Assembly (NCBI GenBank): GCA_945860745.1
Contig: CAMASH010000011.1
Span: forward strand, 1-57,394
DNA from: Chthoniobacter flavus
GTDB lineage: Bacteria > Verrucomicrobiota > Verrucomicrobiia > Chthoniobacterales > Terrimicrobiaceae
Direction: 5' to 3'
Length of the DNA stretch: 57,394 bases
Below are positions 35,537 to 43,174 of the stretch, in pieces. Within the stretch, counting starts at the first letter, position 1. Each line of letters opens with the position of its first letter. Position numbers and translations under genes: made by a program. The notes under the pieces were generated by a model that worked only from the letters and a program-made list of their open reading frames with translations, was not told where the DNA came from and made no database searches.

Positions 35537-36646
35537 TCAAAGCATCCGGAAAGGGACTTTTGTGGCCGGCCCCAAGGTTTCACCCTGGACGAGCTTCACC
35601 GGAATGCGGGTCACTTTCTGAAGAGGCACATGTCCGCTCATCAGCGTGAAAAGTGTCATGATGGCTTCTTTGCCAATGATGTAGCCGGGCACCTTCACCT
35701 GATGAAAAATCGAGTGACCCGCGGAGACGCCGAAAAAGACAATGGAGATGTCGTCCGGCACCCGGCATCCGGCTGCCTGCAGCAGATGCCGAACCTGCAA
35801 TGCCAGTTCGTAGCCGTAGCAGAGAATCACGGTCGGCGCCTTCTCCATCCGAAGATAGCGGGACAGCAGCTCCCGCAATCGTTCGTCATCCGCGTAGCCC
35901 AGCGTCTCATAATGGCAGGCGAAATCCGCCGATTGTGGAAAGGGCGGCGGGGCTGAGGAAAGAATGCCCCGATTCGTATCCGGGTAAACCGGACGCAAGA
36001 TCAACAGGCTCCGGTGTCCGTAAGCGATCAACTCCGATTTCAAGCCCGCCATTCCGAGAGAGAGCTCGGCCACGACGCCATAGATCTTTTCGCTATCGTA
36101 CTCCATGGCCGCCGAAACCACGGGAATGCCCTGGGCGAGTATTTCGCGAAAATATTCCTCCGGAGTCGGGCTCAGAATCACCACGCCGCGGATTTGCCGG
36201 TGCCGCAGCATCTCAGCCGTCGCGGACGCCACGTCGCCGCTCAAACTCGGTAGCCTGGAATTCAGAAGTTCCGGATAACTTTGTCCGCTTTCCATTTGTC
36301 CAAAAATGCCCCTCAAGACGTCATTGCAGAGCGTCGTCGTCAGCGAGGTGGGATCGTGGTAAAACAGCCCGATAGCCCTCAACAAGCGCTCGGCCCGGCG
36401 CTCGCAGACAAAGGTTCCCTTGCCCTGTCGCCGATAAACGAGCCCTTCTGCCTCCAAGTCATTGAGGCAGCGCCGCGCCGTCGTGGAGGAAATTTGAAAC
36501 TCCTGGCGCAGTGTCCACTCCGACGGCGCAGGGGAACCTAAAGGATAATCTCCGCGCAAAATGCGTTCCCGCAAAATGTCCGTGACCCGCTTGTAAATCG
36601 GATCTTTCGAAAGCCGCGCAGATGGAGAGCTCGAAACCACAACCAA
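35537..36646 (-). CDS. GntR-type regulator with LacI-type ligand domain
   Basis: This 369-residue transcription factor has an N-terminal GntR winged helix (DPIYKRVTDILRERILRGDY, EFQISSTTARRCLNDLEAEG). A periplasmic-binding-protein-like ligand domain follows (about 90-360: VVILSPTPEEYFREIL, GIPVVSAAMEYDS, VPDDISIVFFGVSAGH). The layout is that of AraR, which senses a sugar. There is no ATG near the N-terminus; the frame opens after TAA with TTG at 36644-36646 and GTG two codons on, so a non-ATG start is needed. It closes the minus-strand operon containing the oxidoreductase and nitrilase genes. Confidence 0.88.
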   Translation of the reverse strand: MVVVSSSPSARLSKDPIYKRVTDILRERILRGDYPLGSPAPSEWTLRQEFQISSTTARRCLNDLEAEGLVYRRQGKGTFVCERRAERLLRAIGLFYHDPTSLTTTLCNDVLRGIFGQMESGQSYPELLNSRLPSLSGDVASATAEMLRHRQIRGVVILSPTPEEYFREILAQGIPVVSAAMEYDSEKIYGVVAELSLGMAGLKSELIAYGHRSLLILRPVYPDTNRGILSSAPPPFPQSADFACHYETLGYADDERLRELLSRYLRMEKAPTVILCYGYELALQVRHLLQAAGCRVPDDISIVFFGVSAGHSIFHQVKVPGYIIGKEAIMTLFTLMSGHVPLQKVTRIPVKLVQGETLGPATKVPFRML

Positions 36647-36667
36647 GCTTTATGCCATGGTGCGGCG

Positions 36668-36692
36668 AGGCGTCAATCGAAGGCGTCAATCG
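36668..36692. repeat. 13-bp tandem repeat upstream of the GntR-LacI regulator
   Basis: AGGCGTCAATCG occurs at 36668-36679 and again at 36681-36692, separated by one A. It lies about 20-45 nt upstream of the regulator start and could be an operator or simply a slippage duplication. Confidence 0.5.
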
Positions 36693-36742
36693 CAGAGGAT
36701 CGCCAAAACTCTCCCGGTCGGCCGTAACCCCGCGTCTTCGCG

Positions 36743-37735
36743 CTAGCCAACAACCGTGATGCAGCGACCGGACCGTGCCGATTCCAGCGCCGCGATGTTG
36801 ACGTTCAGCGAATGCACCGCCTCGGCGAGCATGCACGCGTGGTCGGGGTGCCCCGCCATGGCGTCGAGAAAGGCCTTCGCTTGCCGCACATAAATTTCAT
36901 CGCGTTCGACCGGACCGAATTGCGTCCAGGTCCACTCCGCATCACCGGGCCGGAATTCCCCAACCCGCTGTTGAGAAAGATCTGCGCGCACGCTGCCGTT
37001 TTCACAGTGAACCGTAAATGATGTCTCTGCTGGTGCTTGGCCCTGGCAGACATAATAACCCGCCAGGCAGCCGCCTTCATGCCGGATCGAGCAGCACACG
37101 GTATCCTCGACGGACACATCGCGGAGTTTCCGGTTGCCCATCAGACATTGGACATCCCGGGCCGGCCCGACCAGCCAGTCCATCGTATTGACAAAATGCG
37201 TAAGCACATCCTGGATCGCCCCGCCTCCCGTCTCGTGCCGCCCATAATAAATCCGCGCATAATCCGGCCGCGCTAACGAGTAGTCCTCACCGCAAACAAT
37301 CTGCGCAGCCAGCGGATTTCCCAACGATCCGGCTTGCAGACGCCGCTTGAGCTCCATGACCGGAAGCATGTGACGGTAGACATAGGCCACCCGCATCGTC
37401 CGGATCGCCTCAAAAACCTGAAGTCTGTCGAGACCATCCGGCACAACCGCCAGCGGCTTTTCGATGAGCAAATTCAAGCCCGCTTCCGCCAGACGCGTCG
37501 CGATGGGAATATGGCTCGGGGCCGGCGACGCCACAACGCCCACCGTCCAGGGCTCCGCCTTCAGCGCCTCTTCGCAATCCGCAAATCCCGGACAGCCGTA
37601 TCGAGCAGCAATCAATTCCCGGCGTTCGGCCTGGGATTCCACGATTCCGACCCGGCCGATTCCCGCCTTCTGAAAGCAGCGGACGTGCCGTTCTCCGATG
37701 CCGCCTGCCCCGACAATAAGAACACTGGTCATCAT
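36743..37735 (-). CDS. Gfo/Idh/MocA-family oxidoreductase
   Basis: The 330-residue NAD(P)-dependent sugar oxidoreductase has an N-terminal Rossmann fold (VLIVGAGGIGERHVRCF) and the family motif LLIEKPLAV. A C-terminal substrate domain follows (GGGAIQDVLTHFVNTMDWL and FTVHCENGSVRADL). Members oxidise or epimerise sugars, inositols and sugar acids; the substrate here is unknown. Its ATG overlaps the stop of a 41-codon ORF (ATGA, 37732-37735), which is itself coupled to the nitrilase gene, so three consecutive genes are translationally linked. Confidence 0.9.
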   Translation of the reverse strand: MMTSVLIVGAGGIGERHVRCFQKAGIGRVGIVESQAERRELIAARYGCPGFADCEEALKAEPWTVGVVASPAPSHIPIATRLAEAGLNLLIEKPLAVVPDGLDRLQVFEAIRTMRVAYVYRHMLPVMELKRRLQAGSLGNPLAAQIVCGEDYSLARPDYARIYYGRHETGGGAIQDVLTHFVNTMDWLVGPARDVQCLMGNRKLRDVSVEDTVCCSIRHEGGCLAGYYVCQGQAPAETSFTVHCENGSVRADLSQQRVGEFRPGDAEWTWTQFGPVERDEIYVRQAKAFLDAMAGHPDHACMLAEAVHSLNVNIAALESARSGRCITVVG

Positions 37736-37857
37736 GTTTTTTGCAGGGCCTCCGTTCCGAGCGTTTCCCGGATGAAACGGAATGTGGCGTTGATCGCAAA
37801 ATAGAAATCCGCGGCACCCGTGGCTTTGCTGTCACGATAAGGCAGCGGATGAATCAT
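37732..37857 (-). CDS. Small 41-residue ORF coupled to both neighbours
   Basis: The ORF overlaps the nitrilase stop by 4 nt (ATGA, 37854-37857) and the oxidoreductase start by 4 nt (37732-37735). It encodes MIHPLPYRDSKATGAADFYF and a mainly helical remainder with FRFIRETLGTEALQK. I know no family for it. The text reads like the first residues of a larger protein. It may be a genuine small protein, a translational bridge, or the preserved start of a lost gene. The exact overlaps on both sides argue that it is translated. Confidence 0.6.
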   Translation of the reverse strand: MIHPLPYRDSKATGAADFYFAINATFRFIRETLGTEALQKT

Positions 37858-38795
37858 GGTGTGCGTTCGCGGATTTTCCTCGCGCAGCCGGCGAAATATT
37901 CCGTGGCCGTGACCAGTCCGAACTCGCGCAGGATTTCCTGTTCCGGGAGATTCTGATCTCGCGACTCGAGAAACCACAGGCAGTTGCCCTGATCGAATGT
38001 CACCCGGACCCGGCCGCCATATTTGCGCTGGATCTCCGCCATCTGTTCCTGATTGCCGTTGCCGAAGAGGGACAGCCGGTCAAAATTGATTGCGGCGGTG
38101 TAAACCGGCGCGCCAAAACCAAATCTCAAGGTTTCATTCCGGTAGCCGCCCGCCGCAATTTCCTCGCCGTCGATATCAATGATGCGGCTCCAGTGGGGAT
38201 ATGAAACCGCCGCGCGGCTCGCGTGCAGTTTGCAGAAAGCATTGAGCTGAGTTCCCCCCGGCCAGAGTGTAGGGACCAAAAGCAGCTCCACGCCGTGCCG
38301 GGCTTGCACTTCCAGATTTTCCGGGAAGCACGTGTCGAAACAGATCGCGCCCCCCAGCGCGATCCCCTTCCACCGGTAAAAAGCGGGCGCGCCGGGCAAA
38401 ATTCCCGCGTCGAGTTCCGACGGTGTTGGCGAAAGCTTGTCGCATTGCCACACAGCCTCACCCTCCGGCGAGATCAGAAAAAAAGAATTACGAATTCCGT
38501 CTCCCTGACGGTGCACGACCGGAATCGTCGTCCACATTTTCAACCGGACGGTTGCCCGGATCAGGGGTTCCATGTCCCGTTGCCAATTGTCACAGGCCTC
38601 CACCTCGCACCGAGGGGAGGGCCGCCCCGCCGCGCCATCGCCCAGGATCTGGTTCAGCCCCTCCGGCAATACCGTCAGTTCCGCGCCCTGACCGGCGGCA
38701 ATTTCCAGCCAGGCCACCGCTTCCTCCAGCTTCTCCGCCAGGGACGAATACGGGCGGTTGCTCAACGCGACAACCGATACGCTGTGACTTCTCAT
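37854..38795 (-). CDS. Carbon-nitrogen hydrolase (nitrilase superfamily)
   Basis: The 313-residue protein should hydrolyse an amide, carbamoyl or nitrile C-N bond. The catalytic triad is visible: Glu in LTVLPEGLNQ, Lys in VWQCDKLSPTPSE, and Cys in GGAICFDTCFPENL. The KLSPTPSE and CFDTCFP variants fit the aliphatic amidase/N-carbamoyl amidohydrolase branches. The start is the ATG at 38795, just after an in-frame TTG. It is coupled to the 41-codon ORF and lies 117 nt downstream of the SGNH hydrolase gene. In this operon it might remove an N-acyl or carbamoyl group from a sugar-derived compound, but that is inference. Confidence 0.88.
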   Translation of the reverse strand: MRSHSVSVVALSNRPYSSLAEKLEEAVAWLEIAAGQGAELTVLPEGLNQILGDGAAGRPSPRCEVEACDNWQRDMEPLIRATVRLKMWTTIPVVHRQGDGIRNSFFLISPEGEAVWQCDKLSPTPSELDAGILPGAPAFYRWKGIALGGAICFDTCFPENLEVQARHGVELLLVPTLWPGGTQLNAFCKLHASRAAVSYPHWSRIIDIDGEEIAAGGYRNETLRFGFGAPVYTAAINFDRLSLFGNGNQEQMAEIQRKYGGRVRVTFDQGNCLWFLESRDQNLPEQEILREFGLVTATEYFAGCARKIRERTP

Positions 38796-38912
38796 CGCCA
38801 ATTCCTTACTGACATTTTGTGAGGGAGCGCACGCGAAATTGTCGGGGTCGAAAATGCAACAAACTTTGCAACTGTATTTGGGTGTCTCATTTTCCGTGTG
38901 TGAAGAGAGAGA

Positions 38913-39599
38913 TTAGGGGATGAAAAGGCGGCAGGTTTGGGACATCGGATCGCAGATGTCCAGAGCCTGAAAAAGGCCGTTCGCAAGAAGCCGGTGCCCC
39001 AAGGCATTGGGATGAATTCCGTCGCACATGAAGTACGGCGCGAACGCTTTGGGATTCGCGGAAAAATAGGAGTTCCAATGCTCTTCGTGATCGACCAGCG
39101 CGACTTCATCTTCTTCGGCGACGGCGCGAATTTTTGCAAGGACCGGCGCAAATCGCGCCGCATACGGAGCAGCGCTTTCGAGAATAATCGGATTGGGCGT
39201 CTGCAGAATAACCTGAGATCCGGCTTTGCGGAGGCGGTTCACGACCGCTCCTAAATCCCGCGCAAAATCCTCCGGCGCAATCGCGCGATCCTCGGAGGCG
39301 TCGTTCGTTCCAAGCATGACGAAGGCCACATCAGGAAGATAGCCGGCCAGAATGCGCTCCAAGTCCGCCAGGCACGCTGAGACCGTGGCGCCGCTGACAG
39401 CCGCATTGAGCACTAAATCCTTCGGGCGGCCCATCTCATATCTTACTCTTTCCTGGAAGAGCTGCGTGTAATCCCGTTGCCCGTAGGTATGTTCCGCGCC
39501 CTGTGTGATGCTGTCGCCAAGAAAGAGCCAGCGGCGCGACTCCGATCCATCGGTGAGCCCAAGGAGTGGGTCTGTAAAACTTCTGTCGATGGTTTTCAT
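38913..39599 (-). CDS. SGNH/GDSL hydrolase
   Basis: The 228-residue protein is a predicted esterase, such as a sugar deacetylase, with the four SGNH blocks. They are FLGDSITQG (nucleophile Ser), NAAVSGATV (Gly), MLGTNDASEDR (Asn), and CDGIHPNALGH with the Asp and His. No signal peptide is visible. Its ATG overlaps the SDR stop by 4 nt (39596-39599), so it is translated with that gene. It may remove acyl substituents from the sugar handled by this operon. Confidence 0.9.
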   Translation of the reverse strand: MKTIDRSFTDPLLGLTDGSESRRWLFLGDSITQGAEHTYGQRDYTQLFQERVRYEMGRPKDLVLNAAVSGATVSACLADLERILAGYLPDVAFVMLGTNDASEDRAIAPEDFARDLGAVVNRLRKAGSQVILQTPNPIILESAAPYAARFAPVLAKIRAVAEEDEVALVDHEEHWNSYFSANPKAFAPYFMCDGIHPNALGHRLLANGLFQALDICDPMSQTCRLFIP

Positions 39600-40372
39600 C
39601 GCGCCGTGTAGCCTCCATCAATCGGGAGGTTAACTCCGGTAATGTAGCGCGACGCGTCGCTCAGAAGGAAAACCACCGCGCCCCCCAGATCGCTCTTTCC
39701 GCCCATCCGTCCAAGAAATGTCTGTTCACTATACCGGCGGACGAACTCGTCCGGCTGATCCGCCAAAAAGCCGCCGGGGGACAGGCAATTGACCCGCACA
39801 CTTTCCGGCCCGTACAGCGCGGCATAATAACGCGTGAGATTGATGAGTCCGCCTTTGTGAAAAAAATAATCCGGCGCGCCCAATGGCACACCAGTCTGCT
39901 CGCCATACAAATTCCGTGAAGGTCCGATCATTCCTTGAATGGATCCAATATTCACGATGCTGCCCGACTTTTGAATGCTCAACAGTCCACCAAATTCACG
40001 ATGTATGCAATAGACGCCCGTCGCATTGACGCGCAGCGATTCCTCCCAGGCTTCGATCGGCGCATCGGGACCGATCATCGGCCGCGAGACGGCATTGTTC
40101 ACCAGGCCATCAAGCCGGCCGTAGCGCTGCGCGATGCGGTCCCGCAGCGCCCCGATGGAATCGGGATCACCCTGATCAAGGACCTCGGCGCTGACATCGT
40201 AGCCGGCGCGGCGCTCCTCTTCCGCCACGGCTTCGCCCGCCGCACGGTCGCGCGACGCGATCACCACGGTGGCATTGGCGCACGCCAGATCAGCGGTCAA
40301 CCCGCGCCCGTAAAGTCCGGCCCCGCCGGTCAGAAGGACAACTTTGTTTTTCAGATCAAAACGATGGAGCAT
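39596..40372 (-). CDS. Short-chain dehydrogenase/reductase
   Basis: The 258-residue classical SDR contains the NAD(P)-binding loop LLTGGAGLYGRGL, the structural NNAVSRP motif, catalytic Ser in SIVNIGSIQG, and the Tyr-x3-Lys pair in PDYFFHKGGLINL. GVNLPIDGGYTAR closes the fold. The reaction is oxidation or reduction of a hydroxyl or keto group on an unknown sugar or acid. It lies 9 nt after the DapA-type aldolase and overlaps the SGNH gene, so the order aldolase-SDR-esterase forms one transcript. Confidence 0.92.
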   Translation of the reverse strand: MLHRFDLKNKVVLLTGGAGLYGRGLTADLACANATVVIASRDRAAGEAVAEEERRAGYDVSAEVLDQGDPDSIGALRDRIAQRYGRLDGLVNNAVSRPMIGPDAPIEAWEESLRVNATGVYCIHREFGGLLSIQKSGSIVNIGSIQGMIGPSRNLYGEQTGVPLGAPDYFFHKGGLINLTRYYAALYGPESVRVNCLSPGGFLADQPDEFVRRYSEQTFLGRMGGKSDLGGAVVFLLSDASRYITGVNLPIDGGYTAR

Positions 40373-40381
40373 GGGAAAAAA

Positions 40382-41323
40382 TCATGAGACTTCGCGGACG
40401 GGCGCCCCGGGCCGCAACCATTCCGCCGATTCCACGGTTTCGTCAATGGCGGTCCGGCAGCTCTCCGTGAGCGGATAGCCGGGGATATTGTGCCAATGGG
40501 AAAAGATGCCCAAGCGCATCAGCGCATATTTTTCGCCGGCCAGCCAACAGGTGATTTTCGGCCCTCCATAGATGGCAAACAAAGCCTCCTTCGCCCGCGC
40601 GTCGAGCGCGGCCGCCGCCTCCTCCGCACCGGCCGCAAATCGTTCCAGGATGCTCCGGATGATACCCGCAGTCAGAATGCCTCCCCCCACAAAGGCCCCA
40701 TCATAACCGTCCCTCAACGCATCGAGCAGAGTGAACTCGTTGCCGGTCAGCACCAGAAGCTCCGGGCGGCTGCGGCGCACCGCGGAAACAACCGTCCACC
40801 GCTCCGCCTCGCCCGCACTGTCCTTCACACCGATGACCCGGGGATGGGAAATGATTTCCCCGAGGATCTCCAGCGGAACCGGCGTCGAGGACGCCCGGCC
40901 CCGATCGTAAAAAAAGACCGGCAGTGGGCTGCGCTCGAAGATCTCGAGATAAAAATCGCGCAACCGCGTGCTCGTCGCATTCATGAAAAAAAACGGCTGC
41001 GCCACAACCCCGAATTCCACCCCCCAACCTGCCAGGGCCTCGAGCCGGTCCAGAATCTGACCGGGGGAATTGTCGGTGGCCTGCGCGCCGATGCGCAGAC
41101 GACCGCTGGATTGATCGGCGGCGTTCTTGACGAGCGACTCAAGCTGGGAATCCCGCAGCCAGGGACCTTCGCCACACGTTCCCGCCAGCATCACCCCGTC
41201 GCACCCGTGAGCCACATGGTGCTCGATGGCCCGTCGCACACTGCGGCCGTCGATCTCCCATTCCTTGGTGAAGGGAGTCGGCATGGCGCTGAAAACTTGT
41301 CTGGGTGGCACGGGAGGTATCAT
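40382..41323 (-). CDS. Dihydrodipicolinate synthase/N-acetylneuraminate lyase family aldolase
   Basis: The 313-residue TIM-barrel enzyme belongs to the Schiff-base aldolases acting on pyruvate-containing substrates. The Schiff-base Lys is in RVIGVKDSAGE, the conserved Tyr in VFFYDRGR, and the pyruvate-binding loop is AGTCGEGPWL, with Cys where lysine-pathway enzymes have Thr. Because the neighbours are a sialidase-like protein, SDR and Gfo/Idh oxidoreductase rather than lysine genes, cleavage of a 2-keto-3-deoxy sugar acid or similar is more likely than lysine synthesis. It opens a minus-strand operon. Confidence 0.9.
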   Translation of the reverse strand: MIPPVPPRQVFSAMPTPFTKEWEIDGRSVRRAIEHHVAHGCDGVMLAGTCGEGPWLRDSQLESLVKNAADQSSGRLRIGAQATDNSPGQILDRLEALAGWGVEFGVVAQPFFFMNATSTRLRDFYLEIFERSPLPVFFYDRGRASSTPVPLEILGEIISHPRVIGVKDSAGEAERWTVVSAVRRSRPELLVLTGNEFTLLDALRDGYDGAFVGGGILTAGIIRSILERFAAGAEEAAAALDARAKEALFAIYGGPKITCWLAGEKYALMRLGIFSHWHNIPGYPLTESCRTAIDETVESAEWLRPGAPVREVS

Positions 41324-41570
41324 TTCTACTTATCAGTCTTTACAAACTGACATTCAGATGGAAAGTTTTTTTGTGATTAACCCGATTATCAGCACGATCA
41401 GCGACCGTTACCGCAGCCGCCAGGGCCGACATCTGCCGTCGTTTTTTAGCCGGGAAGTCGTTTAGTGCGTTTATTGCCGATTGTTGAAGTGTTCTGACCG
41501 CGCCCCGGCGCCATCCAATCGGCATTCAAAAATCAACCAGCTTAACACGCACTCTGAGCGGTGTGCCGCG
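41324..41570. promoter_or_regulatory. Control region upstream of the aldolase operon
   Basis: This 247-nt gap lies between the end of the GntR/FCD regulator gene and the aldolase start. It contains a palindrome TCAGT, 8 nt, ACTGA (about 41335-41352), some 12-29 nt before the start. That is a plausible operator for one of the two GntR-type proteins. No gene is seen in it. Confidence 0.35.
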
Positions 41571-42263
41571 CTACGCGGTCTCGCCCGTCACGCCGGCGCG
41601 GGCTTCCTTTGTCCGCAGGATGTGCCTCCTAATCAATTTTTCCGCGCCGGCCGCATCACGCGAGGCAATGGCATCGGCGATTTCCAAATGGGTGGGCGTG
41701 AGTTTATGACTTCGTCCGGCAGCAGCCGGATCCTGGGAGAGAGCAAAGGTAAACTCGATCAACCGTTGCTGCTTAAGCACCGAGACAAGGCGCGAATTCC
41801 CACTCAGCTCCGCGATCGAGAGATGGAATTCCAAATCCCGTTGGGCAAGGTCGAACATGGCCGACCCATCGCGCTCCGCAAAAAAACGGCGAGTCAAATC
41901 GTCCACCCGCCGGGCTTTGATCTGCAGATCCTGGGCGTCGTGATCCCGGGTCCGGGTGGCTGCCAACCGGGCGGCGAGCGCTTCCAGCGACGCGCGAATG
42001 TCGATGACATCGCAAAATTCCCGCACGGTGATCTTCCGGAGAAATGTCCCACTGCGCGGCACCCGCACGACCAGGCCCGCCATTTCCAGGTGCTGCAGGG
42101 CCGCCCGGATGGTTGTCCGCGAGGTTTTCAGCGTTTTGGCCAGGCTCGATTCGCCGATTCGCCGGTCCTCCACAATCTGTCCCTCCCGCATGAGGGACAC
42201 CACCTTGCCCACACAATCCAAAACCAGGTTCGGCGGCGGGGGAGATTTTTTTCGAACGGCCAT
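41571..42263 (-). CDS. GntR-family regulator with FCD ligand domain
   Basis: The 230-residue protein starts at ATG 42261-42263. It has a GntR winged-helix domain (IGESSLAKTLKTSRTTIRAAL, GLVVRVPRSGTFL) and a C-terminal all-helical FCD domain. Metal or acid ligands are likely within IDIRASLEALAARLA, DLEFHLSIAELSGN and THLEIADAIASRD. Such regulators (FadR, UxuR, NanR types) respond to organic or sugar acids. It lies directly upstream of the aldolase operon in the same direction and is the best candidate for its regulator. Confidence 0.9.
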   Translation of the reverse strand: MAVRKKSPPPPNLVLDCVGKVVSLMREGQIVEDRRIGESSLAKTLKTSRTTIRAALQHLEMAGLVVRVPRSGTFLRKITVREFCDVIDIRASLEALAARLAATRTRDHDAQDLQIKARRVDDLTRRFFAERDGSAMFDLAQRDLEFHLSIAELSGNSRLVSVLKQQRLIEFTFALSQDPAAAGRSHKLTPTHLEIADAIASRDAAGAEKLIRRHILRTKEARAGVTGETA

Positions 42264-42330
42264 GGGAGGGAGGCATATCAGATGTCTCCCTGCTCGTAAA
42301 TTGCGGCCTGCGGGGTGAAGGAAACCACCA

Positions 42331-42368
42331 AGCAAAAGGAAGGCACCCCCAGCCTGTGTCTGGGGGCA
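42331..42368 (-). terminator. Intrinsic terminator after the PEP-CTERM gene
   Basis: On the minus strand a CCCCCAG/CTGGGGG stem (arms 42346-42352 and 42360-42366, 7-nt loop) is followed by a T-rich run at 42331-42341. It lies about 55 nt beyond the stop of the PEP-CTERM gene and separates that gene from the GntR/FCD regulator. Confidence 0.55.
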
Positions 42369-42419
42369 CCCGAAGAATCAACCGTCAGACCGTTGAAATC
42401 GGTCCGCTCAAACGTTCCG

Positions 42420-43115
42420 TTAAACGACCCTGCGGCGGCGGCGGGCCAAAAGACAGAAGCCCGCGCTGAGCCCCATCAGCACGACCGTTCCGGGTTCCGG
42501 AACCGCCTGCCAATCCACATTGTGGAACGTCGCCTGACTGTCGGTCCCCACCGAACTGGTATATCTGTGAAGGTAGATCACGTCGCCTCCACCGACAACT
42601 CCCGCCACATTCTGTAACGAGGCCAGGGCGGAACCATCCAGGGAGACGTCGACACCAACGGCATCATAGTCGAACCGCAAAGTGTAAATCGTGTCGAGGG
42701 CGATTGTCGGGAATGCGTTAATGCCATTGACGGAAACTATCCCCCCATTGATCAGGACGTTCCATTGCCGGGTGGTAGTGTAAAACGCCAAGCCGGTCGA
42801 ATATGAAGCGTCAGAGAATACGTCAATTTCAAATTTGATCTCAACAAATCCAGAGGTTGGGTCGGGATCCCACAACGAGCTCGGAGCAACTGCGGTTTGT
42901 TCCGCCCAGATCGCGCCCCCACCGCTCACGCCCGTGCCGAAGGTGATGGTGCTGGCGCCGGTGGTCTGGCTCGAGCCGACCAGCGCCCAAGGGGACGAGG
43001 CAACTTGGTTGCCGGTGTATTGGATGAGGACGGCGTGAGCTGGCTGCAGAGAGGCCAGTATGGCCGCAGCAAGCACGGTAAGGAATCCCGCGAGGGACAA
43101 GGCTGGTGTTTTCAT
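42420..43115 (-). CDS. Secreted PEP-CTERM protein, LamG-like
   Basis: The 231-residue protein has a signal peptide (LTVLAAAILASLQPAHA) and a beta-rich body with a concanavalin-like feel (GLAFYTTTRQWNVLING, TIYTLRFDYDAVGVDVSLDG). Its tail is classic PEP-CTERM: AVPEPGTVVLMG, a short helix and RRRRRVV. It should be sorted to the surface by an exosortase. It follows the subtilisin-like protease gene on the same strand after 59 nt. The leader contains two 12-nt direct repeats. A carbohydrate-binding surface role is possible but not shown. Confidence 0.88.
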   Translation of the reverse strand: MKTPALSLAGFLTVLAAAILASLQPAHAVLIQYTGNQVASSPWALVGSSQTTGASTITFGTGVSGGGAIWAEQTAVAPSSLWDPDPTSGFVEIKFEIDVFSDASYSTGLAFYTTTRQWNVLINGGIVSVNGINAFPTIALDTIYTLRFDYDAVGVDVSLDGSALASLQNVAGVVGGGDVIYLHRYTSSVGTDSQATFHNVDWQAVPEPGTVVLMGLSAGFCLLARRRRRVV

Positions 43116-43132
43116 GACGTTTTGGGTGGTTA

Positions 43133-43158
43133 GGTTTTTTGGTTCTGGTTTTTTGGTT
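43133..43158. repeat. Direct repeats in the leader of the PEP-CTERM gene
   Basis: GGTTTTTTGGTT occurs at 43133-43144 and 43147-43158 (plus strand). In the transcript this gives two A-rich tracts 18-43 nt before the PEP-CTERM start codon, in the expected leader. Confidence 0.5.
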
Positions 43159-43174
43159 GGGTGAAAGCTAAAGG

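Noticed and set aside
40382-41323. Aldolase as lysine-pathway dapA
   Set aside because: The pyruvate loop is GTCGE rather than GTTGE and the neighbours are sugar-catabolic genes, so a lysine role is not supported.
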